From NCBI GenBank assembly GCA_964020085.1, contig OZ026604.1, positions 1,169,501 to 1,233,500 of the forward strand: a stretch of DNA of 64,000 nt, read 5' to 3'. Source of the DNA: Micromussa lordhowensis. Taxonomy: Eukaryota > Cnidaria > Anthozoa > Scleractinia > Lobophylliidae. Of this stretch, positions 54,175 to 63,984 are shown one piece after another. The notes under the pieces were generated by a model that had not been told where the DNA came from, did not search any database, and worked only from the letters and a program-made list of their open reading frames with translations. The translations under genes were made by a program, and so were the position numbers. How positions within the stretch are numbered: the stretch's first letter is position 1; the number at the start of each line of letters is the position of its first letter.

Positions 54175-55341
54175 GTTGTTCCAGTATCATGTCGGACAAG
54201 TTTAAATGTGCATATATTGTCGTTAAGAATTCAGGACAAGCGATAGTTTACTTCATTCATGGCGTGCCTTTTTTATTACTTTTTTCCTCGCTGAATTACT
54301 CGCGATTGCTGGACTGTGCGCTGACAACCTGTAACATTTCACTATCATTAAAGATTACGAATTATACATGCACTAGTTATTGGCATCAAAAATTTAATAA
54401 ACTGTGAAATTACTCAGAGCTAAAACTAAAGCTTATTGGCCGGCTAATATGTGGAAAAGAAATAGAATGTTCTCTGTATACCTGGCAAATAAGCTAAACA
54501 AATAAAATAAACAACTGCGAAAACTTAACCTGTTAACGCTGCCAAAAGGTGTTGGAAAGCCGCAGTTCATCACTAGACGGCTGTCTAGCTCTCCGTTGTT
54601 AAGGATTGCTGACCAACCAAAGCCAAGGCCGCAATCACCAGGTCCTGGGAGAAGACTCAGATTCATTCTGATATATTCTGGAGATGCATACTAGTCATTA
54701 GGTCCAACTTCAACCACCATCTGGCGTCGGCTGGAAACTGGACAGTGATTCTGGCAGCGTACGCTCCATCGACAAAGGAGCAGTTTCCGCTTGTGACAAC
54801 CGCAGAGTGACCCAACTCGGGAAGATGAATCTTGAATCTTGAATCTTGAATCCACTTGCGACAAACTTCTTCCCGTTAAAACGCTTTCGACTCTCAGGAA
54901 ACTAATCTACTTGTATGGGGGAGAGGTAGATAGTGGCTCCACTCTAGCACGGCTGTCAACGAAGTCGAGGGAGGGGTAGGTGAGGAACATCTCTCTCTTT
55001 CTAACCGCTCTGTCCCAGTGCTCTATATATTGCAAACATTTGAACGGCGTCTGCAGTGTGGCTAGGCAGCGGTCATGGTTTTGAATAAATAGACTCAAAT
55101 AAATAGACTGGTTTATTATTAAATCACATCGCAGTAAAATACTGAATTGCGTAATTATTTACAAACTACAAATATACAAATATAAATATAATGATTTAAA
55201 GTTCTATTAAAACGTTTTCAATCATCTCAAATTGAGTTGGTTACCGCCGTCCACTTCACGAAAAACGAATTCACCTCACCTCACCTATCCTCTTCGCGCT
55301 CTGTTGGGCATAAAGTCGAAAACGAAAAACGAATTAGCAAA

Positions 55342-56290
55342 TCACTTTGTCTTGACTCCCGGTACATTGTACGTTCTTTGGCGTCTGAAATTATAATGAG
55401 GGCTGTAGGCTTCGGGGATTGGGTGATGTAGTTTGCTGTCCTGATTCTCGCTGATTGATCTAAATAACGACTTTGTAATGTCTTCGTGGTGTTCCCTGAT
55501 AGAGATCAAACAGGAGCGCCCTAACGCTTCCCCGTACGGCATTCTAGGAAAAATACACGCCAGAGCTCTTTTCTGAACGCTTTCTAACTCCGACTGTAAA
55601 TACTGAGGTAGAGAATAATGAAAAACTGGACAAGTGTAATCAAGGGAAGATCTAACACATGCGCAGTAGTAGGTGACAAGATCCTTGGCTGGAACGCGCG
55701 CACGTTTAAGTTGCACAAGGAAATAAATTTTCTTAGCTGCTTTCTTAATTGAACTATCAACCTGATCGTTCCATGTTAGCGTGTTGTTAATGATGAGGCC
55801 GAGAAGCTTGCTAGAAGTCGTTGCTTGGATCTGTGTCCCATAAACTGTGACTGGGTCAAAATGTTCCGGGGAACGACAGAAGCTGATGGTGAGCTCTTTA
55901 GTCTTCTCAAGGTTTAGCTGGAAAAATGTTTCCGCTGACCAGTTGGAAACGTGGTCTACTGCTTCTTGTGCTCTACTTTGTTGTCCCTTCGGTACTTTTT
56001 CTGACAAGGTGCTATCATCCACGTAATTCCACATCCCAAAGAGCGCACTGGGGGTTAAAAGATCGTTGATCATGAGCAAAAAAAGCCAAGGTCCTAATTT
56101 AGTCCCTTGGGGGACACCTGCTGGTACCGCGCCCCATTCGGACAAACAGTCAGGCTGAGTTTCACCCTCTGCGGGGACCGATCCGACAGGAAGTCCAGAA
56201 TCCAATTAACGATACTGTTGGAGACTTCGACTTCCTTAAGTTTGGCTGCCAGCTACTCCTAATCAATATTTCGAGCTGCGACATAATCAT
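55342..56290 (-). mobile_element. 5'-truncated non-LTR retrotransposon RT fragment, copy B
   Basis: Same fragment as in copy A, but open from 56205 to 55342 (287 codons): GVPQGTKLGPWLFLLMINDL, catalytic YVDD, and a thumb/C-terminal region ending NVPGVKTK. Upstream, WILDFLSDRSP-like coding is in another frame, so this is also dead. CR1/L2-like by motif style. Confidence 0.85.
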
Positions 56291-57289
56291 TAGGCAAAAA
56301 AAACGTTTTTTTCCGAGTATCGCAATATTCATTTCACCGGACATAAGGCTCTTCCTCTGAGATAATTATGAATATATAAGTTAAACTTTTTGCTCTATAT
56401 ATGCTTCGCGCTTTTCGCACAAAGCCTTGTGCAGCCAGCAAAATTTTTCTTCTCAAAAGATCTCATTAAGGTTCTTTACATATTGTACTGTCATGAAAAA
56501 CAAAGGGGTTTGACAACACTAGAAACATTTTCAAAGCACGAGTGTTTTTTGGCTGCCGCAAGTTTTCTAAACGCCTGGAGTGCAAGTTTTACAACAGTAA
56601 GATAATAGCTTCAGTTTCCTTTCGTATATAGATTCTGTATGCGCGGGAAAAAAATAAGTATATATTTGGTGTTTATACTCTGATATAACATATATTTTTA
56701 ACCAATCAGGAGGAGCACAGATTCTAAACTTAATTAACGTTTGTAGAACGAGCTGTTTAACGACCCTGTTTTATGTTCGCTGTGGGTGGTCCAATTGATC
56801 TTAATTTAATTAAAAACTATTTTCGAATCAAGGCTAGACTTGGCAAGCTAGGGCCAAAAACCAACAGTATATTCAAATGAAATGAAATGAAAGCTACGTT
56901 AAAATTTTTAGGTGCAATTGGATTTGTTATTTTCTCGAGCCTGGAGAAGCTAAAATGCTACACGTGACAAAATAGATTCCTAAAATGCTCAGCCAATTAT
57001 AGTTATACAAGAATTGCGTTTGTTTGTTCTTTTCTTTTAAAAAATTATAAAATCAGCCTAAGAATAGTGCAAATACTTGTGGATCGAAATGGTCCGATCG
57101 ATCAAAGCGGGCTTGACATGTTGATTCCTGTATCAGCGGAAGAGAAATATTTTGATTACTTGTTGTTTTATACGCACTGTTTTTTGTTATTATTTGAGAC
57201 GCAGATGTTTTAAAGGTGAGATTATTGAGAATTCAGTTATTTTTGTCACTGATTCAGAAATTTCGAGCTGAATTTTTTTCCCAAGCAAT

Positions 57290-58360
57290 ATGTCTCTTCC
57301 CCAAGTCATTGCAGTTTTTCATGCGCTTTTCAACGTGATCGGCCTTCCTGGAAATTTGCTGGTAATAGTAACGGTCGCTTTGGACAGACGATTTCACCTG
57401 ATGCGGTTTATTCTACTGGCCAGCATCGCAGTATCTGATTTTCTCGCTCTAGTTCTCACCAATTCATTCCGCATCTCAAGTACAGTACAAGAACGATGGT
57501 TATACGGCCAAACAATGTGTTACCTCCACCCGTTCTTAGTGAGATACTTTTACTTTAATACAGTTCTTCACCTGATAGCCGTGTCTTATGAGCGATATAA
57601 GGCCATTGTCAAATCGCCTTTGACTTACGATGGAACGATTACCAAGAGTAGAGTTGTACTGATGTTTCTGATCTGGGTAGCGCCGATCCCATTTTCTATC
57701 GGTCCGTTTGTTGGCTGGGGCCAATATGTTTACAATCCAGAAGTCTTCTCCTGTGAACAGGCCTGGGATGTACACGACAAAAAAACTGCAAGGAACGCAG
57801 CGGTTTTTTTTGTTGCTACCTTTATAGCACCGTCCCTGATAATCGTGTTTCTAAACTGGTCGGTCTTCAAGACAGCAAAAACTCTGCGGCGAAACTTAAC
57901 CCAAGCTGGCCGAGTTGGACCTCCGAGCCTCACACGCTCTGAGAGCCAACTACGCGAGATATCAAAGAAAATGAACGAAAGAAAGGCAGCAGTTGATGTG
58001 TGTATCATCATCGCGGCCTTTATGCTGTGTTTTCTTCCTGTCTGGATCGTGGGGATCTGTCGTCAATTTGTCAAGAGTATTAAAGTTCCGGTCAAGCTCT
58101 TATTTGTCACCAATACTATCTTTTGCGCCAGTTCTCTGTGTAATCCGATCGTCTATTCCATTCGTAAAAGAGACTTTCGAACCGGGGTTAAGAATTTGTT
58201 GAGGCAGATTGAAGTTTGTGGAAGTTCTAACAACGTCAAAGCCAACGAGGTTAACATAAACAGCTTTGCATTTGGACATAGACTCGGCTCAGGAACCTTT
58301 ATACAAAACCAAGGGCAGCACAGGAAACCCAACATCCACAATTGCTATCTATTACGCTAA
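57290..58360 (+). CDS. Rhodopsin-class (class A) GPCR, intact single-exon copy B, 356 aa
   Basis: Seven-transmembrane receptor. TM1 FHALFNVIGLPGNLLVIVTV (class A GN motif), TM2 with LLASIAVSDFLAL (the S-D core), TM3 ending in ERYKAIV (ERY in place of DRY), TM7 with NPIVYSIRKRDFR (NPxxY plus helix 8). Cysteines in TM3 (MCYL) and loop 2 (FSCEQ) can form the usual disulfide. TM6 has LCFLPVW in place of CWxP. The N-terminus is very short. Loop 2 (GWGQYVYNPE) recalls opsins, but the position six residues before the NPxxY asparagine is Cys, not the retinal-binding Lys, so it is not a light receptor of the standard kind. Ligand unknown; a lineage-expanded cnidarian orphan receptor is likely. A short U-rich leader precedes ATG 57290, which aligns with the start of copy A. 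Confidence 0.93.
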   Translation: MSLPQVIAVFHALFNVIGLPGNLLVIVTVALDRRFHLMRFILLASIAVSDFLALVLTNSFRISSTVQERWLYGQTMCYLHPFLVRYFYFNTVLHLIAVSYERYKAIVKSPLTYDGTITKSRVVLMFLIWVAPIPFSIGPFVGWGQYVYNPEVFSCEQAWDVHDKKTARNAAVFFVATFIAPSLIIVFLNWSVFKTAKTLRRNLTQAGRVGPPSLTRSESQLREISKKMNERKAAVDVCIIIAAFMLCFLPVWIVGICRQFVKSIKVPVKLLFVTNTIFCASSLCNPIVYSIRKRDFRTGVKNLLRQIEVCGSSNNVKANEVNINSFAFGHRLGSGTFIQNQGQHRKPNIHNCYLLR

Positions 58361-58699
58361 TAGAACTAACTTGAGAGAACGAGCCTCCTACATAAGAAGT
58401 CAAGTAAGGCTTTAATTTCACAACTGCTTAAGTTGTGTGTAAAACTGCGATGATCGATCATGTCTTAACAAAATAAGTCGGTGGCTAAAATTTCACTCCT
58501 GCACCTCCTTTAGACGAGATCCTTCTCAATCCCCCACCCACCACCCCTTTTTTCCACGCGGAGTTTGCACTTTGAAAGCGAGGCTTAATTGATGATGCAG
58601 CAAGTTTGACTGACGTCACTACAACTATCCATTTCGAAACTTCTGAACAAACATTTTAATATAACATTGTCTGCCAGCCTGCAGTAACTACATTAGTAG

Positions 58700-58872
58700 T
58701 TAATTCCTATCGTTCCGTACGGAACATAGGGCGTCCACCAGAGTGCGCCATCTCCTCCTGTCCTGGGCCTTCCGCTCGAGCTGTCCCCACGTCAGGCCAG
58801 CGGCTTTCGCTTCGGCTTTAGTTGAGCGCCGCTAGGTGGTCTTCGGCCGTCCACGTTTGCGCTTCCCTTGGG
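58700..58872 (-). pseudogene. LINE reverse-transcriptase C-terminal relic
   Basis: The - strand reads KRKRGRPKTT, then a TAG where Trp is expected, then RRSTKAEAK, GLTWGQLERKAQDRRRWRTL and VDALCS to a TAA at 58702-58700. This is the conserved RGRPKxTW...WxxLxxxAQDRxxWRxLV tail of a non-LTR retrotransposon different from the one in the duplication. A G-run abuts its 5' side. Confidence 0.75.
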
Positions 58873-59070
58873 GGGGGGGGGGGGGTCCACCGTAGCCCTC
58901 TTCGTGTGACATTGTCTGCAAGTTTCAGTAACTACATTAATGAATGATTATAACATAGATAGGACCCTGCGCTTGCTCTGATTGGCCAAAAACCCATGTT
59001 CTATCAGAGTATAAAACATAGAAAAAGCGTGTTTTATTGTTTTGCGCGCGTAAAATCTATATCATAAAGC

Positions 59071-59250
59071 AAACGAAGAAGCCTAATCCGTGTATTACAC
59101 TGTGATAAAACACTCCGGACATTTAAGAACAATCGAGAAATGTAGAAAACACTCGCCTGCGGCTCGTGTTTTCTACATTTCCCTCGTGTTCTCAAATGTC
59201 CGTCGTGTTTTATCACAGTGTAATACACGGCTTAGGCTTCTTTATTTGTT
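59071..59250. repeat. Foldback element with AACGAAGAAGCC ends
   Basis: Nearly perfect arms: AAGAAGCCTAATCCGTGTATT on the left and its complement on the right; loop around CGCCTGCGGCTCG. Outer ends resemble those of 45351-45534. Confidence 0.9.
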
Positions 59251-59480
59251 AAATAAAATATTAGGAATACAGATGACATGACCGTGTCTCGGTAAGTTTT
59301 CGTAGTAACTGAAAAGAGAAGTTCTTGAGTTATCGTAACATACATGCATGCAGCACTAAGCATGTGTTACGCGCCTTTCGTCATTTTTTGTGAAATGTAG
59401 AATTTTAATATAATCCAAGTAAGCAGATGTTTCACTCTCTAGAGTTTCACACTCTAACAACTCTATTTTTCAAATTTCAC

Positions 59481-59515
59481 ATGGCCCTTCCCCAAGTCAT
59501 CGCAGTGTTTTACAC
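59481..59515 (+). pseudogene. Third GPCR start fragment (about 11 codons)
   Basis: ATGGCCCTTCCCCAAGTCAT then CGCAGTGTTTTACAC matches the first 35 bases of the GPCR copies with a few changes (MALPQVIAVF). Homology then stops and a foldback element begins about 25 bp later. An older truncated paralogue. Confidence 0.7.
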
Positions 59516-59539
59516 AAAATATCAGTGCATATTATATTT

Positions 59540-60246
59540 AACAATTATGCCACGAGCCCGCGTTGGATATGAGATGGTGGATTAATGAGACGCGTAGCGC
59601 CGAGTTTTACCAACATTTTTAGTAATAGAATAATTTTTAGATATGATATGTAAATAGTTTTTTGAGTTTATATTGTAACTTAAGATATGTAATTTTATCT
59701 TAAGAAATAAAGATTATTAAAAAAAAGAGTTGGCTTTAAATCATCTCATATCCTACAAGCGCGAGTGGAATAATTGTTTTATTTAAAACTCCCCACAAGA
59801 TAGAAAATTAAACCAAAATAAAAATAGAGACGCCCCCCAAAAGAACATATTCACAATATTTTTTACCATATTTGTAGAGCATGATATAATGGCTCTATTA
59901 AAAACTGGATCACTGAATAATGCAATTCGAGAGTTTTCATTGACTTAGCCATAATGGGTTGTGAGCCATTATACCATGCTCTTCAAATATGGTAAGCGTA
60001 CGCGTGAACATTTGGCGCCTTTTGACCTTTATTTTAGTTTAGTTTTTTTTTTATATTTGGGGGCGCTTTTTAATAAATTAATTGCTCCACTCGCGCTTGC
60101 TGGATATGAGATGATTATAGCCAACTCGGCGCTATACGCCTCGTTGGCTATTGGGCGCTCGTGGAATAATTGTTAAAAGTGCCATCCATGATGGCTAAGC
60201 CAATGAGAACTCTTGAATTGCATTATCCACTGATCCAGTTTTTAAT
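59540..60246. repeat. Nested two-hairpin foldbacks (one copy inside another, inverted)
   Basis: A + strand copy starts AACAATTATGCCACGAG and runs to ATGGCTC at 59895. A - strand copy then occupies about 59896-60174 (TATTAAAAACTGG ... GGAATAATTGTTA). The end of the first copy (CATGATGGCTAAGCC ... CCAGTTTTTAATAA) resumes at about 60187-60246. So one family member appears to have landed in another. Confidence 0.7.
59607..59727 (+). mobile_element. Truncated retroelement with poly(A) and 5-bp target duplication
   Basis: A 121-bp insert between GAGTT (59602-59606) and GAGTT (59728-59732), interrupting the centre of the foldback at 59540. It is A/T-rich, has AATAAA at 59707-59712 and ends in an A-run. 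This is the form of a severely 5'-truncated LINE or SINE tail. Confidence 0.7.
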
Positions 60247-60539
60247 AAAGTATGTTAAACCGGAATTATTATTCCATTATTATATTGCCGCAGCATCTGC
60301 TTACTTGGATTATTATTAGATACCCTAGTTTTATATGGAAGTCCCCCGGTGGTGGGGGTAATCCTATCCTTGCAATCAGGTGAAAGAGCTCACTTCACTT
60401 GAAACAATTTTACGAAGTCAAAAAGCCCTGTCTCTCTGGGAGAGGCACGGGTGAAAAGGAATTGAGGTGGACTTGAATAGCCTGTTCGCTTTTTTGACGA
60501 ACATGAGAAAAACCCTCATAACAATCAAAAGGTGGGTTT

Positions 60540-60690
60540 GCATTGCGCATCCCTACTGCGCATAATTTTACGCGTGATTAGCGCGCGCGCATTACAAAAT
60601 GGTGGCTTTTTCTTTGCGGGACCTTGCCATATAGCTAAAATCGTCATTTTCTCGAAAACGAGCGTGGTGACCTAGCATTTTTTCTATTGT
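60540..60690. repeat. Relative of the TTAA element interior
   Basis: CTACTGCGCAT, GCGCGCGC, TTTTCTCGAAAACGAGC and GGTGACCTAGCATTTTTT echo, in order, phrases inside 36054-36711. No terminal repeats identified. Confidence 0.4.
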
Positions 60691-60811
60691 ATTGAATTGA
60701 GTTGTGAATTTCTCTATGTAAAAGAAATATGGGCCAATTCTCAGTGTTGAGCAAGAAGCAATCGTCGAAAACGTGAATATTGCAAGCTATCATGGTAATA
60801 ATATTTTAATT

Positions 60812-60925
60812 AACAATTATCCTGCGAAATCGCGCGGAATATCAGTCTGATACTTAGCCGACGAGGCCGTAGGCCGAGTCGGCTAAAATTAGACGATATT
60901 CCGCGAGATTGAGCAGGATAATTGT
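60812..60925. repeat. Foldback element AACAATTATCCTGC
   Basis: AACAATTATCCTGCGAAATCG and its complement flank a centre reading GCCGACGAGGCCGTAGGCCGAGTCGGC. The outer sequence TTATTATTCAACAAATTG recurs inverted at 61394-61410. Confidence 0.8.
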
Positions 60926-61037
60926 TTTATTATTCAACAAATTGATAACAAAACAGCTTAAATCCTTGTAAATCTCTCTGTAGACATTTTCTCACTTCAC
61001 TTTTTCTTCCCACGTACGAAGCTACGTATACCGCCGG

Positions 61038-61038
<1 letters not shown>

Positions 61039-61071
<33 letters not shown>

Positions 61072-61216
61072 GAGAGTTTTCATTGGCTTAGCCATCATGG
61101 TATATGAGCCATTATACCATGATCTGCAAAGATGGCGAGCGTATGCGTGATTTTTGGGGCCTTTTTGTTTTTATTGTAGCCTAGTTTTCTATTTTTGGGA
61201 GGCGTTTTTAATAAAA

Positions 61217-61253
<37 letters not shown>

Positions 61254-61278
61254 TATAGCCAACTCGGCGTTAGGCGCT

Positions 61279-61328
<50 letters not shown>

Positions 61329-61330
61329 TT
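61039..61330 (-). repeat. Two-hairpin foldback, second subfamily (inverted copy)
   Basis: TTATTAAAAACTGGATCATT start, second hairpin GGCTTAGCCATCATGG, then AACAATTATTCCACTCG ... GGAATAATTGTT. Reverse orientation of 48424-48719. Confidence 0.8.
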
Positions 61331-61550
61331 AAATATCTGTTACCTACGGATGACAGATATCGAGAACATCATGACCATATTTGGATAGTGTTACAATTTG
61401 TTGAATAATAACACAGGATATCCGGAGTTTGACGAGCCAATCAGCGCGCGCCATCAACGCTATCCACTGTTTTAGTATATACTAAAAGGATTTATATGGT
61501 ATAAACAACGTGCTGTTGCTCCTAAACGAACCTGGGGACCCCTCATTTTT

Positions 61551-61580
61551 GCTCATGGATGTTACGTAACATCCATGAGC
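61551..61580. repeat. Perfect 30-bp palindrome
   Basis: GCTCATGGATGTTAC followed directly by its exact reverse complement, with no spacer. Confidence 0.95.
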
Positions 61581-61606
61581 TTAGGAGGCAGTCGGATGGC
61601 ACTCGA

Positions 61607-61643
61607 TCACTCACTCACTCACTCACTCACTCACTCACTCACT
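61607..61643 (+). repeat. (CACT)n microsatellite
   Basis: About nine CACT/ACTC tetranucleotide units, uninterrupted. Confidence 0.95.
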
Positions 61644-61644
61644 C

Positions 61645-62227
61645 GATTCTGATTAATTTATTCATTAAACCGGATTAAATCGTTTCTCCCAACCCTCCCC
61701 TGCTTAGTATGGTTCTTTTCCTAGGCACTCGTGGTGTAGCTTCAGCAGGTTTTAGCGGGGTACTAGAAAGACGAATTTTTTGTCCGACAACATGGAGTTC
61801 GTACATATGGCAGCTAACGCGGCACGAAGATGGTTTTTGGCTCAACTCGTGGAGTTGTAAAATTGAAATTTGTCAAGCTAAGCAGCAGTAGCTGTAACAA
61901 ATGGACATGGAAAGACAAGAAGCGTAGCGCTCGTCAAAAACCATGTGTAAATTTATATTGAAAGGTCAAGGTGTTTTTTTATTAGACGTAAACAAAATTC
62001 TCCGATTACAAGTCACGCTAAACTCACGCTATGCAAAGAATGTAATCAGATACTCTTTTTGTATATTTGCTGAAGGGCAAGAGAGTCACGTTTCGCAGAC
62101 AGTGTAATTAAACAGCCACGTGTAATTTAACAGCCACGAGAAGATGGTAAATTGTTTTTTTGTTAGATTATTTTTTATCAGTGCTGGCCTGATGGGCCGC
62201 TTGGCACAAATGTAGACTTTGACTTCC
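61645..62227. other. Intergenic DNA, no gene recognised
   Basis: The only sizeable ORF (61709, 60 codons) has no conserved feature or splice support. Confidence 0.35.
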
Positions 62228-62399
62228 ACCGTCTGAGTTTCTATTTGCAGAACGAGTGCTTGTGCCAAACGTTTCCCATGAAAATCACTTGATTTTCATG
62301 CGAATGACCGTGCAGGTGACATATATTTTCATACCAATAGTTTCGCTCAAAGACTCGTTTTGCCACAGTGGCAAAAGTAAACTTGGCATTGGGCTATTC
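62228..62399. repeat. Diverged AGGCCATT-family foldback
   Basis: Arms around TTTTCATG, ATAGTTTCGCTCAAAGACTCG and GGCTATT match in order those of 30572-30761, heavily diverged. Confidence 0.4.
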
Positions 62400-62639
62400 A
62401 TCCATGAGCTGCTCAGAGAGCCTTTGATTATTTCCAAATTCAAGTTCCTACAATATAAACAATCAGTAGGCAAAGTTTGACAAAAATCTCAGTGTAGGTT
62501 CTATTTCAGTGGAATGACCTTAATAGAGGTGGCCGTTTAAGTGGTTTTATCTACAATATTTTCGGGACTTTGAAAACTGGCCGCTTAATAAGCTGTGACC
62601 GACTGAATCAAATTATAACACACAAATTTACATTGAAAG

Positions 62640-63810
62640 AATTTATTATGCATTTGAAGTTTTAAGAAGCTACAGTAAACTCGAAACTTTATAAACATGA
62701 GAATAAACAATAGTATTTATAATTTATCTATAACATACAGTATTCATCGTGTTATCTACATATAAATGTACAATACACACCAATTTATGTACCAAAATGA
62801 TGTACCAAACTCAAGCCTAATGGAACCTCAATTAAGTCTTAAAAATAATGAAGGCCACTTTTATATATAAAAAAAACATTTCATTATCATAGAACTAAGT
62901 AAACCTTTACTAATAATAAACAATTGCAAGCTACAGCGTACAAACAGCACATATTGCTACTACACGCTTTGCATATTTTTCTACAGCACCTTAATTTCAT
63001 GTATATGTATTTTGTTTGTTTTATGTGATTGTCTGGGTTTTTTTTTTTCACGTTTTAACACAAAAAATAACTGTATTCAGGGCGTAGATCATCTTCTCTG
63101 TGGAATAAGCAGTACAATAATTTACTGCTTATTCACAGAGATTCATCGATACTCCCCAATACAGTACCAAGAGAATTATTTCATAATTCAGTCTTCATAA
63201 AATGTCAGCCCCTTACCATAGTTGTTTCTGGCGTGGTTTTCATACTTCTTCTTTTTTCTTCAATCGACATGCTGTATTCATCCTTACAAGTATATCTCAA
63301 ATCCATTGTTCAGCTGCATGAAGTTATTTCTTTCTCAGCTATTACTCAAAGACTAGGACCTTTATCTCAATGATCAATCTTGCGTGGGCAGGAGATTCAT
63401 CTCAATGAAAATGTCACTTTACTTTGTCATAATCTTGAGTTCAAATGTTTAGTTCAAATATGAAATAAGCACAACAGCAGTGGCGCTTGTTTGCAAATAT
63501 AAGTAAGCACAGCAGTCGTAAACTTTCCTCATAACTTGACGACTCTAACAGCGACGCTGATCTGAACTTGGCGCTGTTCGCTCCACCCAATGGTGGAGGG
63601 CACAAGTCTCTTGATTGACGAATCAAGTGCCTTTCTCCGATGACATTCCCTTTTAGCTTACATGAGCACGATAATGACAAGAAAAACAGTAGCTGATGTA
63701 GGTCTTCATGTGCTGATCTGTTGTCAGCTAGTGTCATCAGCCATTCCCAAGTGCCATCACTGTCTGTAGCAGTCTCAAAATCTTGTCATTATCCTGCTGA
63801 TGTAAGCTAT
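62640..63810 (-). other. Probable 3' UTR of the - strand gene at 63811
   Basis: No coding exon seen. TTTATT (AATAAA on -) at about 62642 could be its poly(A) signal, which would give a long 3' UTR. Inference only. Confidence 0.3.
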
Positions 63811-63984
63811 TCAATCATCTCCTGTGCAGTCCCTCATATGATTCTCCAGCAGGTCATGTGGAAAATATTTTCTGCAGTTGGGGCACTGCAGTTGACTTCC
63901 CTGGCTACGGGAGGGTGAATCTGTAGTGTCAGACCCATCGGCAGTGACTTCCATCCCATATCCTCTTGCTCTCATTGCTTGCTG
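63811..63984 (-). CDS. Last exon of a C2HC zinc-finger protein (NEMO/optineurin-like C-terminus; rest outside window)
   Basis: On the - strand an acceptor (TTTGCAG, 63985-63991) opens an exon of 58 codons: QQAMRARGYGMEV, a Ser/Thr/Asp-rich linker, then CPNCRKYFPHDLLENHMRDC and a TGA stop at 63813-63811. The finger spacing Cx2C x11 H x3 C resembles the C-terminal ubiquitin-binding finger of NEMO and optineurin, which also ends those proteins. A coiled coil upstream would be expected. Family choice is tentative, since other autophagy or NF-kB adaptors end in similar fingers. Confidence 0.6.
   Translation of the reverse strand, partial: QQAMRARGYGMEVTADGSDTTDSPSRSQGSQLQCPNCRKYFPHDLLENHMRDCTGDD

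Larger units (their letters stand above)
54173..58634 (+). repeat. Segmental tandem duplication, copy B
   Basis: Partner of 48806-53403. Its left edge falls at the end of a long inverted repeat (53965-54174). Differences from copy A are scattered substitutions and small indels, such as three rather than two AATCTTG units near 54827-54852. Confidence 0.95.

Noticed and set aside
57290..58360. Opsin
   Set aside because: The retinal-binding lysine position before NPxxY is Cys, so a visual-type opsin call is not supported.
61551..61650. CRISPR-like or integration-site array
   Set aside because: A palindrome and a tetranucleotide microsatellite in a eukaryotic genome; no spaced direct repeats.
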